Of a stretch of 64,000 nucleotides of DNA, positions 21,941 to 33,294 are shown one piece after another. Source of the DNA: Sepiola atlantica. Taxonomy: Eukaryota > Mollusca > Cephalopoda > Sepiida > Sepiolidae. A program made the position numbers and the translations under genes. The DNA is taken from NCBI GenBank assembly GCA_963556195.1, contig OY744522.1, positions 35,968,483 through 36,032,482 of the forward strand. Reading direction: 5' to 3'. Below the pieces are notes generated by a model, which was not told where the DNA came from, did no database searches, and saw nothing but the letters and a program-made list of their open reading frames with translations. Each line of letters opens with the position of its first letter. Position 1 is the first letter of the stretch.

Positions 21941-22288
21941 CGCGGTCGAAAACTGCTGTTTTTCTTTGGTTTAGGAGCACAAATGAACCATAATACTTTA
22001 CCGTTAGCTACTTTAATTTGAGCCAGAAATGATTTTCTTTCCGCCAATTTAAAGGTTTCAAACTAATTTTGGAATGTCGAAAGCTCAAGAAGTAAATCGA
22101 TGCCGGTCTTAAAATAGTGCCGACATATCTATTTTCTTTGATCTTTCGACATTCGAAGGTGATTTTGAAGCCTTTAAATTGGCGGAAAAAAGTCATTTCT
22201 GGCTCGAATTAAAGTTTATAGACAAAGATCAAGTATTATGGTTTATTTGTGCGTCTAAATCCAAGAAAGGTGGCATTTTTCGACCGCG
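21941..22288. mobile_element. Repeat D, 348-bp palindromic MITE (best copy)
   Basis: The outer ends are CGCGGTCGAAAA and its mirror CATTTTTCGACCGCG. Moving inward, GGAGCACAAATGAACCATAA is mirrored by TTATGGTTTATTTGTGC, and GAGCCAGAAATGATTTTCTT then CCGCCAATTTAAAGG by the corresponding words at 22,170-22,210. The two arms occupy nearly the whole element. Partial copies lie at 14,355-14,530, 50,043-50,155 and 63,940-64,000. Transcripts would fold into a long hairpin. Confidence 0.8.
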
Positions 22289-23200
22289 CCCCTCACCTAT
22301 CTTATATTATCGAGGAGCTGATTTACTACAAACTGCGCATGCGTATTGACTTTTCTTTTTCTTTTTTTTTAATATAAAATTTCAATAATTTAATTCGGGG
22401 AGGACGGGTAACCTATTTTCCATTCTATTTTTAAAGGAAACTCTACAACGAGAAAATATTTATGGATATGTATTTATTTAATTTAATCATTAATTAATAT
22501 TTAATCTTATATTTCGTACTATGCAGCAGAGGGATCAGTGTCTGTAGAAAATATTAATTTCAGTGAATATACTTTTTTTTACAAATAAATCACAGAAAAT
22601 AAAATTACAAATATTGTTAAGGTTAGGATGAGAAATGCAAATCTTTTTACACTGTTTAAATAAGGAACAATTGTTTTGGAACTTTGAGATAAATAGCACC
22701 TGGAATTTAAAAATCTGAATAACATTGCTTAGAATGCAATAATTAAATTGACACATTGGTTCTCGTTAGATCACTGAATCTAAGCCACGCCGAGCCTGGT
22801 CAGTACCAGATAGGTAATCATTTGAGAATAACCCAGCGCTGTATGTGAGAAGACGATGATAGCTCCCTGCAAAATCGGATTGGCAACCACAAAATCTTTT
22901 CAGGGTGCATCATCCCCTTGGCTTCTAAATAGACACTTAATGTCATATCTTCCGATATACACATGCAAGTTGATATTTTATTTTTCCTTTGAAAGTGAAA
23001 ACAATATGTAACACAAAATGTTTCTCGCAAAATAATTGATTAAACCATTTTATTTGGTTTTCACAATTATCTACAATACACACACGTGATAATTCTTTGG
23101 TTTGTTTCAAATTGAAAACAACAATATTTAACACAATATCTATTAAAAAATGCTAAGTTTTCACAATTCTAATTAGATGGGTGTACTTGATGTAGGGATG
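22289..23200. other. No gene seen
   Basis: AT-rich DNA with short minus-strand frames (60-73 codons) that resemble no protein. It could include the 3' part of the hAT pseudogene that follows. Confidence 0.4.
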
Positions 23201-23930
23201 TTAGTTTTTACATGTCAGGCTGAAATTCACTAAGAAGAAATTGAAGATTATATTCGGTAATTTTAAGTTTCTTTCTTTGCTTGGAAATGAGCAAGACGCA
23301 GAGCTGAAATCTCGTTCTACCAAATATGATGTGGAAAACTCAATAAATATATATCTTGAATTTGTTCCATAATACTGAATAGAAGTCAGATTTCTTTTGT
23401 AACCCAAACTCTTGGACTTTGGTCTGAGCTAATGTCGTTTTGGATTGAAACTAATTCATCCTCTGCCTCTCCTGTTTCCTCATTGTTGACACCTAAGAAT
23501 GTATGATTATCCAGTCTGGTATTTTAAGCAATAAAATATCCTGAAATATTTCTGACATGTCTCTTTGTAACTCTTTCAGGTGAGCACAATTCACTTGAAG
23601 GTCATCATCTGATATGCTCTTCTCTTCATTCAATTTAGAGAGGTTTAGAAAATGGTAGAGTTCATGACGAGCTAAGTTTCATTTGACCAACTTAGACAGG
23701 AAGGTGGAGAAAGTAGACTTGACTTTGATAAGGTTGGCATCATTTATTTGTAACTGCAAATTAATTTCAATTAAACTGTGAATATATCTGACAAGTAAAC
23801 AACGTTATCCATAATGTTTTAAAGAGCACAAAGTCTTGGGAAAATTCTACAACTGTATCAAACAGTGAATAGAAACATTTCAGGAAGTTTCCCCATTGAC
23901 AGTGTGTAATCATTTTATAATATAAGTGTA
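23201..23930 (-). pseudogene. hAT transposase pseudogene (ZBED/SCAND-like), C-terminal part
   Basis: Minus-strand reading, with frameshifts, gives in order: CQWGNFLKCFYSLFDTVVEF near 23,910, then IYSQFN, a TFSTFLSKL-type segment, LYHFLNLSKL, a SDDDLQVNCAHLKEL segment near 23,600, NNEETGEAEDELVSIQND near 23,460, and finally IFIEFSTSYLVERDFSSASC near 23,310. This order matches the C-terminal half of hAT transposases. It ends with the dimerisation motif (F.TSYLVER.FS) that also marks domesticated ZBED-type relatives. Many frameshifts exclude function. The N-terminal BED finger and the first catalytic acidic residues are absent. Confidence 0.65.
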
Positions 23931-24149
23931 TATACATGAAATAGTATTTCTCTAAAATCCATTCTTATCACTTCCTCCCATGTTTTCCTTGGCGTGACAT
24001 GCTATCTAAACTGTTCTACCTGCCACAAATTCACCGATTGCAACCTCATGCAGAGAGGTAAGAAAATAAAGCAAAAGCAGTGTCACCTGTAAGCCGTGGG
24101 TGGCGACCCATAGTGCCTTAGGGTGGGATCCTGGTGATTTGCAACAATC

Positions 24150-26330
24150 CACTTTGATCCTTCGCTAGAGGGGCGGTCACATTCATTGTATCATTCTCAT
24201 ATCATTTCTCTCCATGCAACATGTCCTGGCCAGATTTCACTTCCATACACAACACTGTATACACATGCCTGATAGCATATCCCCTTGTTGACATTGGTAA
24301 TGCTCTGCTAGTTAGTAATGGCAGAAGTTCTCTGAACTTCATCCACTCCTATCTCTTTCAATCACACCACCTCCTTCCTGTGCTCCAATGATATCACCAA
24401 GGTAAAAAAGCTACTGAATAACCTCAATAGCCTTGCCATCCAAATAAACTTTGTTTCCATTTTCTTGCATATAAACTTGTTATTATCTCTCGACTTACCT
24501 GTAATTCCACTGCACTTGTGTCCCCAATACTTATTGCTCCCAACTCCCTTTCCTTTTTGGGGGCTTTCCAACACTATAACTACTGCTTCCACATCTTCGT
24601 CGCAATACTCCCAAAGGCAACATGCTCCAGGTCTTGCCTGGAGTCTTTGGGTGAGCTGTATTCGGCACAAAGTCCTCTAAGAGGTGCACTTTGAATTTTG
24701 ACAACACGTCAACGACTTTGGTCTTAAACGTTTACTTTCGATAGTATTCCTCCAAGTCTCCAACTTAGTGTTTCAAAGACAAGCACCAAATCATCATCAG
24801 AAAGCATCTCTTCTGGACAACCTGTATGCAATTGTCTTGACAACACTTGTAAGACACAAATGCAAAGCAATCAACTCTCATCAGATTCTTTATGTACTCC
24901 CACTTTAGCATTAAAGCTGCCAGATACTTTGCTGTTAATTCTAACACAATTTTGAGCATTTCTGTAGATTGTTCAAGCGATCTCCACCAACCACTCGCTT
25001 GCCCCTAATTTATGTAAAGCCCACCAGACATCTTTTGGCCACTCTCAAAAAAAGCCAAATCCACAAAAACAAAATGCAGATTCTTCTTACCAGATAAATA
25101 TAGCCTCAGTGCTACTTTGCCCAGGCATAAAACCAAACTGCATTTCATCTATGCTTATCTGACTTCTTATTTGCTGCTCAATTATTCTCTCAATCACTTT
25201 CAAGACCTGATCTATCAACCTGGAGCCTCTGTAATTACCTCTGTCTAGTGCTTCCCCTTTACCCTTGCAATAATTCACAATTGGACTAAGTTCTCAGTCT
25301 TTCAAGATAACTTTTTCTTTTATGATCTGATTTGTCACGTCTGTGAACATCCCAATGTCTGTTTCACCCGCACCTTCACTTTAACATTAAGGCTGTCACT
25401 AAATTTGCTGTTAACTCTAACACGACTTTCAGCATTTCTGCACATTGCCTGAACAACCTTCACTAACCACTTGCTTGCCCCTAATTTATGCTAAACCCAC
25501 CAGACAACATCTGTTGGTACTCTGTCAAAAACTTTTTTCCAGATCCATAAAAGAAAAATAAAGGTTCTTCTCCTTACCAATATACTTCTCTCACATTTGT
25601 CTCAGGATAAATATAGCACCAGTGGTACTTTGCCTAGACATAAAACCAAACTGCATTTCATCTATACTTATCTGACTTCTTATTTGCTGCTCAGTTATTT
25701 TCTCATCAACTGATTTTAACTGTAATTACCTTTATCCAGATATCCTGTTTTATCCTTGTAGCAGTTCAGAATTGTATTAAAATCTCAGTATTTCGGAACA
25801 ACCTGTTTTGTGATCTGATTTGTCAAGTCTGTGATCATCTCAATTCCTCTGTCATCCACAGCCTTCAACGTTTCTGCAACAATGCATGAGGGTCTTGCAG
25901 TCTTACCCTTTTTCATTTTACTCGCAGCTTCCTCTATCGTTTCTTTTTCAATTTTTATACCTAAACCAGAACTGCTTCTGCAACCTCGAGTTTCTCAGTT
26001 CCATGAAAACTGTATTGAACAATCTCCCATAAAATAGCATTTCCAAGAAGCGTCCCTCTTGTCCTGCTCATTTGTTGCTAACACTCCATTGTCATTTCGA
26101 ATGCACTTCTCTCCAACAATATCCATATTTGTCTTTTGCTTTCCTCAATTCTTCTGCTCATCCCTTTGCAGTATATCTGGAAACCTGGCTTATTTAGCCT
26201 TCAACTTTGGAGATTGCTGTTCTTGCTTTTTCTTAAGCGAGTCATACTTCTGTGTAGAGCTCACAAAGATTGTGCCTCAGGATTGTCTGGTCTGCACGAA
26301 GTCCTTTTAGGTAATCACGTTTATTCGTTA
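24150..26330 (-). pseudogene. APE-type LINE ORF2, rearranged (RTE-like, tentative)
   Basis: The minus strand holds several pieces of one non-LTR retrotransposon ORF. Near 25,880 it reads GKTARPSCIVAETLKAVDD. At 25,087-25,278 it reads MNYCKGKGEALDRGNYRGSR, then VIERIIEQQIRSQISIDEMQ and FGFMPGQSSTEAIF, the entry segment of the reverse transcriptase. The segment 24,960-25,280 is partly duplicated at 25,395-25,720, and the 24,200-24,700 part matches 42,580-42,960. The motif C region is not intact. Upstream parts continue at 26,790-27,050 beyond an insertion. Confidence 0.65.
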
Positions 26331-26700
26331 ACCTGCAAGTTGCGGGTTTTTACCTCCGATACGGAGAGAAGCAAGGCTTGGCTGTTTCATGCAAAGTCTG
26401 GGGAGATTTGGCCCAGACCACACAAAGAAATGGTGCAGAAGCAATGTTACAACTATCACGACGTTGATTTGCAGTTCCGCGCCTGACGTGCTTTTGCTTG
26501 ACACGTCTAGGCAGAGACTACAAGAGGGCAACAGACCTAGATGTCGACTCCTGAATTTTCACCAGAACTCTGTTAGTCAGGTTGCAGCTCTAATACAGCT
26601 TGATGCCAAACCTATCGGTTATTGGCGGCGCTGGAGTTCCAGATGGCATAGCTCTGACGCTACCACGTTACCATAAAGTAGGAAGGGTTCAACTTGGGGG
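26331..26700. repeat. GC-richer insertion inside the LINE, solo-LTR-like
   Basis: About 370 bp of clearly higher GC content separate two parts of the same LINE reading order. On the minus strand it ends with GAATAAACGTGATTACC, a polyadenylation-like signal near the edge, as expected of a solo LTR. A G16 run lies at about 26,697-26,712. I could not define both edges or find a second copy in the window. Confidence 0.4.
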
Positions 26701-26789
26701 GGGGGGGGGGCAGTCCACTTTGCCACCAGATTCGTATCCTTATTCGCTAAACTTTTTCTCCACTCACTCCATCGTTTCGGCTTTTCTTT

Positions 26790-27055
26790 GATACACTACT
26801 CAACTTCCGTATTCCACCACCATGTCACCCTATGTCTTGGAGGCCCTTCACAGTATATCCTTGAACTTCCTTCCACACTACCTAAAGTGGATCTAGTAAC
26901 TGAACGTCCCATCATTTGGTTTCTGAACTCGCGTTTCACGTGTGCTTCATTCAACCTCCAAACTTTCTTGAGTATATCAAAGTGGTTAGCTTCCAAAAAG
27001 ACTGTCATATATTTTCTAACTAGTTTGTTTTTGCAGCATACAAATTTATGCAAAT
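26790..27055 (-). pseudogene. LINE ORF2 linker between endonuclease and RT
   Basis: The minus-strand frame reads KVWRLNEAHVKREFRNQMMG and CEGPPRHRVTWWWNTEVE. The K.WRL....K..F...M and H..TWWWN.EV patterns occur between the APE endonuclease and reverse transcriptase of the same LINE class as 24,150-26,330, so the two pieces very probably come from one copy split by the 26.3-26.7 kb insertion. Confidence 0.6.
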
Positions 27056-27059
27056 ATTA

Positions 27060-27970
27060 ATTTGTTTTCTCATAACTACTCATTCTTTCTCGGTTCGTTT
27101 GGGTGGGGGGGGCGATTGTGGTTACAGGAGAGTGTGATTTTTAAGAAACAAATGAATCGGTGTCAGGAAGGGCATCTGACCTATAAAAATACTTTACCCC
27201 AAATAAGAAAATGACTTTCCAAAAAAATCAAATAGGTTAGCTTGGAAGTCAATTTCTAAAAGCCGTCTAACACATGACAGCATACAAAATGGACGTTAAA
27301 CTGAATATAATTAAATAAAGTCGGTATTTATTAAAAATGAAATTGAAATATATTACAAATTAAACATGATAATGGTGTATCTAATATAGAATGTTGCTGA
27401 AGTAATTGTCTTTTATACAACTGTCAAAGGAATTCCTCAAGTTGACTATAACAATTTCCCATTAGTTTCTCTCATAGCACGAAATTTTCCCTACAAAGAC
27501 CCCAGCTGCTTTCCATATGGATTGTGGGGTCTTCGGGGTCAAAACAACCATTCAAATCTTGTGCCGAAGCAAATACTTCCTTCTATCCAACCTGACAAGT
27601 TACTGCAATAACCAAGTCATAAATCTCATCTCCACTCAAGCCACATTATGGTGCATAAACAGATATTGCTGTGAACATTTTCTCACCAACCATCAATCGT
27701 TTTATCTACTGATTTCTCTACAATAAAAATACCAACATCACCTGTTTTTTGATTTCCCCCACCCCTCAAGTATACCTATTTAGTTACTTGTACATTCTGG
27801 CCCCATGATTCGTAAAAATATATTTTGAAACACAAATCTAAGTATGCAACATTTTTTAACAGTTGAATTACTATGTTCGAAGACGATTTTAAATAAAATA
27901 AATGTTCATTTCTTTTCAATAGATTTTCTGTCCTTAAGTGATTCTATTGCTAATCTTTAATCGAGACTAT
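27060..27970. other. No gene seen
   Basis: AT-rich DNA with one plus-strand 69-codon frame that I do not support. Confidence 0.5.
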
Positions 27971-27971
27971 A

Positions 27972-29475
27972 CACATTTTGAAGGTTTCTGCATATACACA
28001 CGTTTGAAGGTTTCTCTATATACACGTATTTGAAGGTTTCTCTATATACACGTGTTTGAAGGTTTCTCTATATACACGTGTTTGAAGGTTTCTCTATATA
28101 CACGTGTTTGAAGGTTTCTCTATATACACGTGTTTGAAGGTTTCTCTATATACACGTGTTTGAAGGTTTCTCTATATACACGTGTTTGAAGGTTTCTGCA
28201 TATACACGTATTTGAAGGTTTCTCTATATACACGTGTTTGAAGGTTTCTCTATATACACGTGTTTGAAGGTTTCTCTATATACACGTGTTTGAAGGTTTC
28301 TCTATGTACACGTGTTTGAAGGTTTCTCTATATACACGTGTTTGAAGGTTTCTCTATATACACGTGTTTGAAGGTTTCTCTATATACACGTGTTTGAAGG
28401 TTTCTCTATATACACGTATTTGAAGGTTTCTCTATATACACGTGTTTGAAGGTTTCTGCATATACACGTATTTGAAGGTTTCTCTATATACAGTTTAAAG
28501 GTTTCTGTATATACACATATTTGAAGATTTCTGCACATATATACGTGTTTGAAGATTTCTGCACATATATTCGTGTTTGAAGATTTCTGCACATATATAC
28601 GTGTTTGAAGGTTTCTGCACATATATACGTGTTTGAAGGTTTCTGCACATATATACGTGTTTGAAGGTTTCTGCACATATATACGTGTTTGAAGGTTTCT
28701 GCACATATATACGTGTTTGAAGGTTTCTGCACATATATACGTGTTTGAAGGTTTCTGCACATATATATATACGTGTTTGAAGATTTCTGCACACATATAT
28801 ATATACGTGTTTGAAGATTTCTGCACACATATATATATACGTGTTTGAAGATTTCTGCACATATATACGTGTTTGAAGGTTTCTGCACATATATACGTGT
28901 TTGAAGGTTTCTGCACATATATATATACGTGTTTGAAGATTTCTGCACACATATATATATACGTGTTTGAAGATTTCTGCACATATATACGTGTTTGAAG
29001 GTTTCTGCACATATATACGTGTTTGAAGGTTTCTGCACATATATATATACGTGTTTGAAGATTTCTGCACACATATATATATACGTGTTTGAAGATTTCT
29101 GCACACATATATATATACGTGTTTGAAGATTTCTGCACATATATATATACGTGTTTGAAGATTTCTGCACATATATATATATACGTGTTTGAAGATTTCT
29201 GCACATATATATATACGTGTTTGAAGATTTCTGCACATATATATATACGTGTTTGAAGATTTCTGCACATATATATATATACGTGTTTGAAGATTTCTGC
29301 ACATATATATATACGTGTTTGAAGATTTCTGCACATATATATATATACGTGTTTGAAGATTTCTGCACATATATATATATACGTGTTTGAAGATTTCTGC
29401 ACATATATATATATACGTGTTTGAAGATTTCTGCACATATATATATATACGTGTTTGAAGATTTCTGCATATACA
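27972..29475. repeat. 52-unit tandem array, 26- to 34-bp units
   Basis: I counted about 52 occurrences of the TTTGAAG(G/A)TTTCT core. The first 21 units, up to about 28,500, are 26 bp (TTTGAAGGTTTCTCTATATA plus CACGTG). The rest carry TTTCTGCACATATATACGTG and are 28 bp, growing to 30, 32 and 34 bp as TA dinucleotides are added towards the right. GG variants dominate on the left and GA variants on the right, with a mixed zone between. All three minus-strand frames stay open for 329-366 codons only because the unit lacks stops; no gene is implied. Confidence 0.95.
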
Positions 29476-29755
29476 CTCATTCAAATCGCGCTGGAGATTT
29501 GCATTAGTCCCAATTATAGTTTCTTAATATTAGATATCACAAACCGGTCCAGTTTAGGCTGAAAAAAAACCAGGTAAATAGTGAAATTCTCTTTGATTTT
29601 TACTTGCAACATCTTGTTTATTTTGGTATTATTTTGATAAAGTTTGGATGTAAACAAAAGTTAATCTTTTCTCTTCATGAAGATATCTTTCGCTTGTGTT
29701 AATTTTTTTTTTTTTTTTTTGCCAAGCTATTTCAAGTTAGGTCACTATTAATAAC

Positions 29756-29793
29756 TAGCTGTTCGTATCTGGCGTTCCCCGGGCATTCAGTTT
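29756..29793 (-). mobile_element. Helitron-like 3' terminus, minus strand
   Basis: The minus strand reads TGCCCGGGGAACGCCAGATA, then CGAACAGCTAGTT: a GC-rich foldback followed by CTAG and T. A purine-rich stretch on the minus strand follows at 30,180-30,300, as at 6.5-6.8 kb on the plus strand, which suggests that the two are copies of one family. Confidence 0.35.
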
Positions 29794-30184
29794 TGAGAAA
29801 AATAATTAAAAATATGTTAAATGTCACGTTGTAGATAGAATTTAATTATGAAAGTAAAAGTAAAAATGTGTGTGTGTGTCTCTCTACTTTAAGCTATTTT
29901 ATTTTTGATTTCCATGAATAATCTACTTATATAAGAAAAAAAAATTTAAGTCATGTAGAGGTGAGAAACACAATGTTATTCATATAGATTGCATTTTTTA
30001 CACTGTTACTGTAAAACAAATATTTGTCTTGATAATGTATAAGTCACGTAAGTGTTTCAACTTCAAACGGGTCAATATGTTGTAAAACAAAAGTTCTTTT
30101 TGTTAAAATAAAACAATTCTCGTGGATTCGAATCACAAAACTTTTGATTAACATTGGCCAATCTATGGGGAAAGGCTTCTTCTC

Positions 30185-30242
30185 TTCTCTCTTTTTTCTC
30201 TCTCTCTGTCTGTCTGTCGCTCTCTCTCTCTCTCTCTCTGTG
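30185..30242. repeat. (TC)n microsatellite
   Basis: A pyrimidine-rich TC/TCTG tract; the R/E/S-rich minus-strand frame over it is not a gene. Confidence 0.85.
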
Positions 30243-31186
30243 TCCCATCTTCACTCTTTTCTTTCTACCCTTCTCGCTTCCATCTCCACCCTTTAATTTT
30301 GTAGGAGCAAATTGTTTGGGTGATGGTGATTTATTTTTAAATAAAATAAATGACTTTTTTTTTTTTTGCTGTGAAGTACTGACTCAACAAAAGCAAAAAA
30401 AATTTTCAGAAAATCAAGAAGAAAGTAAATTCAAGTGATGATATTTATTTTCTGAAAATGTTTAAAAATAAATGAGAAAAAGAAGACGATTGGAGATAAA
30501 AATGAAATAGTAAATGGAGGCAGGGGGTACATTGTTTTATGAACCCTAATTATACAATAGCAATAGTTAGGTTTTCAAATCTAGAACAGAAAAAATAGGA
30601 TGTATGTTTCTACTTATTGTGACAGTAAATTGTTCATCAATATTTGATATTCAGAAGCTTTGAACAAAGGGAAAAACTAACACAGACTTCCATGTATGAT
30701 ACGTCTGAAGACCGATACAGGAAAGAAAGTTTTTTTTCTTTTTATGCACCGGTTAATAAAGATTTGTGATATCAAAAGATACAACATCAAAATTTAAAAG
30801 CATCAAGATATTTTTTGATTATTCCCACCTTTTATTTCTATATGAAGAAAAATGTAATGTGTTATTTAGTAGCAATGGATTAAAGAATTTATTAGTTTAT
30901 AGATTTACTATTAGATAAAATTGCTGCTGATTACAAAGATGGTGTCCATTTTAATTTAAATTTGCTACTGATGATACAAATCACATCCATTTGAAAAATA
31001 TTTCATGTAAGATAAAATAGATTTTAGAAGAAAAAAACAGAAGCAAATTATATTTTTTAGTGTAAAGAACATGTGTGCATAAAAAGGAAACAATCTTTAG
31101 TCGGATACAATGTTATATGCGTCTAAGTTTGATTTTTTGATTTTTTTTTTAATTTTTATTTTTTTGATTTCTTATATATAATGTGT
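30243..31186. other. No gene seen
   Basis: AT-rich DNA. The plus-strand 94-codon frame at 30,154-30,438 comes from the microsatellite and its flank. Confidence 0.5.
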
Positions 31187-31581
31187 ATTCCATGATAAAT
31201 GCCAGTATACTGAAATCATATGCCCTTAATAGGGTTAAGATGAAAATTCATATACACTAAATGTACAAAAGCAAGGGAATTCCCAAATGTTTACACTTTT
31301 ATTGTCATTAAGGGTATGCGAGCACAACAGGGCTATGTATTTTACTTGTAGGAATTTTTCTTCAGCGCACCTCACACACTTCATCCACTCATGCATAGAG
31401 ATTTATACTGTAGTGATGTGATAATGAAATGGTTTGGTTGATATGTAGTCATGCCCTTAATGACAATAAAAGTGTAAAAATTTGGGAATTTCCTTGCTTT
31501 TGTGCATATAGTGTATATGAATTTTCATCTTAACCCTATTAAGGGCATATGATTTCAGTATACTGGCATTTATCATGGAAT
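31187..31581. mobile_element. 395-bp palindromic MITE
   Basis: Arms of about 132 bp (31,187-31,318 and 31,450-31,581) are near-perfect mirror images. The words ATTCCATGATAAATGCCAGT, GAAATCATATGCCCTTAATA and TACACTTTTATTGTCATTAA on the left all reappear inverted on the right. The spacer is about 131 bp. The arms differ at only a handful of positions, so the element is young or is kept similar by gene conversion. No coding capacity is seen. Confidence 0.85.
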
Positions 31582-33294
31582 GTCACTACTTTTGTAAAGG
31601 CTATGCCTCAATACAATGGTCGTTTTTAAGGTTTTTGGGTATTTTCTGGAAAACTAAGGTATATGGTAAATTGAAATTAAAATGCCATCAACTAGATCCT
31701 AGAACTTCTATCTCTGCCAAAAATCAGCTGAATCGATCTAATAGTTGATGAGATAAAGGGTGGCACACACGTACGTACACACGGATAACACAGAATCACT
31801 CCTGACCTTTCTAGATCTCTGGGTTGCCTTGACTAATGATGCTGAAATTCTACACGCTTATAGAACCTATCAAATGAAAATTTTGTGCAAAGTTTTAACT
31901 AATTTGGTTTATTGGTTTTTGAGTTATGACTGATCAAAGAAATGAGATTTCTAGCATAGGTCGTTTTTGAAGTCTATTAAGAGATGGAGCGCTATCGCAC
32001 CTCCCTTGATTAGACAAGAATTCAACTTTTTACTTCTGGATATACTAGCAAGCAAAGCCTACCCGCCCTCCAAGCAGCAATTAGAGGGGGGGGGGCTGGT
32101 TTATTGTTAAAAATATATAATGAAGTTTACATTTTTTAAATATTCATTTTAGTTTTCCCTCAATTTTATTTTTGATTTCAATAAATATTTGGTTAATAGT
32201 AAACTAAAGTAATTTAACATGTATTTATAAAAGTTACATATAAGCGAGAAACAGACACATGCAATCTTGTCTGATAATTTTATTAATAAAAGAAATAAAG
32301 TAGGCAAAATAGAAGAAAAAAAAATAATTTTAGATTAAAACTTTTAAGTCTTTTAAAATTACTTTTCCATTATTAGAAAATACTGGATTTAAAAAAGGGG
32401 GGGGGGGTAGTTTAGGTGTACAGAAATATAAAGTTTGAAGCAATATTTAAAAAGAAAATGAAGAAATACATAATTTTTAATAGGGAAAAAATAATTTAAA
32501 TTCGGAAGTTTTCAATTCCATCCATGAGGGAAAAAAATCCATTTCAAATACAGTTAGCAGAGTGATTATTTTAAAATCAATTCTTATAAAAATAAAATTA
32601 AGCTAAAAGATGGAAAACGTTTAAAATTAAATCAACTTTAATTTTCTTTTGAAAATTGTATTGTGATAATTCAATAAAAAAAAATATAAAAACTATTTTG
32701 AACTTATGAACAACAAACATCTGTTATGGGGAGTTTTTATTTTTTTTGCTTGTGTACGTTTTCAGCATCCCAAATTCTATTTTCGAGAAGCCGACATTGT
32801 AATTTAAGATGTACTAGCTAATATTAATAAAGATTTAATTTAATATTAATCCTTTTTTTGAGAGAACTTAGTATTTTGTAATTCTAACTTCAATATTGGG
32901 GGGGGGCACTCTTTATTAAATCATGTACATGGGAGGAATATGCAAAATATATGAAAGAAAATAAGTTCTCTTTAAAAAAGGAATCGATATTATCTTCATG
33001 AATATTCTTTACATCGTGAATTGCAATGTAATTTTAAAACTACAAATTAAATAATCATATAGAATGACGGTCTTTTGATAAGAATTTAGGATGCTGAAAA
33101 CGTACACAACCTTAAAAAATAAAATTAAAAAACATGAATTTTTGAAAATTAGTCGACAAATTTTAAATTCTAACTTAGTTGAATTATTTAAATTATTAGA
33201 CTTCATCAAAAAATATTACTGCAGTTTTTTTGTTTTTGTACTGTCAACACAGATAATTGCTAACAATAGTTGTTTTTTTAAAAAAAAATTTTTT
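31582..33294. other. No gene; possible LINE/SINE tail
   Basis: The segment 31,600-32,060 is less AT-rich and contains AATCAGCTGAATCGATCTAA followed by GATGAGATAAAGGGTGGCAC and ACACACGTACGTAC. This is the style of 3' tails of invertebrate LINEs or SINEs, but I cannot name a family. The rest is AT-rich with G runs near 32,084 and 32,398. Confidence 0.35.

Noticed and set aside
27972..29475. CRISPR-like array (26-34 bp units)
   Set aside because: The units are contiguous tandem copies without unique spacers, in a eukaryotic context, and no cas genes are present.
28380..29484. Three minus-strand open frames of 329-366 codons
   Set aside because: They are the three phases of the same tandem array; the unit has no stop codon, so all phases stay open. 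No start context or non-repeat protein sequence supports a gene.
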